From NCBI GenBank assembly GCA_964019155.1, contig OZ025240.1, positions 95,306,186 to 95,370,185 of the forward strand: a DNA stretch of 64,000 nucleotides, given 5' to 3'. Numbering within the stretch: the stretch's first letter is position 1; the number at the start of each line of letters is the position of its first letter. Below, one piece after another: positions 63,735 through 64,000 of this stretch. The translations under genes and the position numbers were made by a program. The DNA is from Osedax fenrisi (Eukaryota; Annelida; Polychaeta; Sabellida; Siboglinidae). The notes below the pieces were generated by a model, which worked only from the letters and a program-made list of their open reading frames with translations, was not told the origin of the DNA and searched no databases.

Positions 63735-64000
63735 AATAATCTTCTAGTGAACATCACCTAAACTCTTTCAATTTAGTATAATGATGAGACAATTGAATTT
63801 ACTAACTTGAAAATATGACAACATTATTGATGTATATTCAAATTTGTTCACAATAAATTATATATGCATTGCATAATGATCTAGGAGATTTTGTAGAAAT
63901 TAATCTTCATATTGTATTAAAATACAAATATATATGTTTCTATGTAATAAACATATGTTAATTTTACAGCAAAGCTCTCAAATAGCATACCTGAATTTTT
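63735..64000. other. Right edge, no feature seen
   Basis: AT-rich sequence after the inverted-repeat element; no ORF, repeat or RNA gene supported. Confidence 0.5.

Overview
This is a eukaryotic, almost certainly invertebrate metazoan, genomic window. It is very AT-rich, saturated with (TA)n and (TAA)n tracts, and packed with degenerate retrotransposons and small inverted-repeat DNA elements. Two intron-rich host genes run in opposite directions, and their short exons stand out as islands of higher GC. No exon-by-exon computation was possible; exons were called by hand from family motifs, GT/AG sites and agreement of reading phase between neighbouring exons. I could not place the organism to a phylum.

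Left part (about 1-26,800, minus strand): a type II membrane metallopeptidase of family M13 (neprilysin / endothelin-converting-enzyme type). Fourteen exons can be chained with consistent phases, from an N-terminal exon with a cytoplasmic tail and membrane anchor (26,587-26,800), through the Cys-rich start of the ectodomain, to the zinc motif GHEMSH (405-472) and the first 65 bases of the window. The last roughly 130-150 residues lie beyond the left edge. One exon (4268-4366) carries an in-frame TAA, so this copy may be a null allele or a young pseudogene. Another exon has four tandem copies of its own 3' splice site. The introns hold a nearly intact CR1/L2-like LINE (10,460-14,404), RTE-like LINEs, foldback elements, SINE-like repeats and minisatellites.

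Middle part (about 26,800-44,200): no convincing host gene. It holds a degenerate minus-strand LINE interrupted by a broken hAT transposase, further LINE relics, a 2.17 kb array of (TAA)n, a 285 bp foldback and a 0.95 kb inverted-repeat element. A possible exon with an internal stop lies near 41.3 kb.

Right part (44,234-56,148, plus strand): a mitochondrial-clade cytochrome P450. Ten exons chain in phase and carry the C-helix GAEW..R, the I-helix TGTDS, the K-helix ESFR, PERW and the haem motif FGHGLRACPG. The N-terminal mitochondrial presequence exon was not identified. Its last intron contains a 3.4 kb element with hAT-like ends and a LINE nested inside. Beyond the gene lie a 29 bp minisatellite that begins with the P450 stop codon, more inverted-repeat elements, and an RTE-like LINE inserted with a visible 14 bp target duplication into one of them.

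The most striking themes are: (i) minisatellites that start at exon edges (a 3' splice site, three 5' splice sites and a stop codon); (ii) a CR1/L2-like LINE whose two ORFs are separated in the same frame by a single TGA in a TGA-CTA readthrough-type context; and (iii) a set of inverted-repeat elements ending in TA-GGGGA, present in at least three families.
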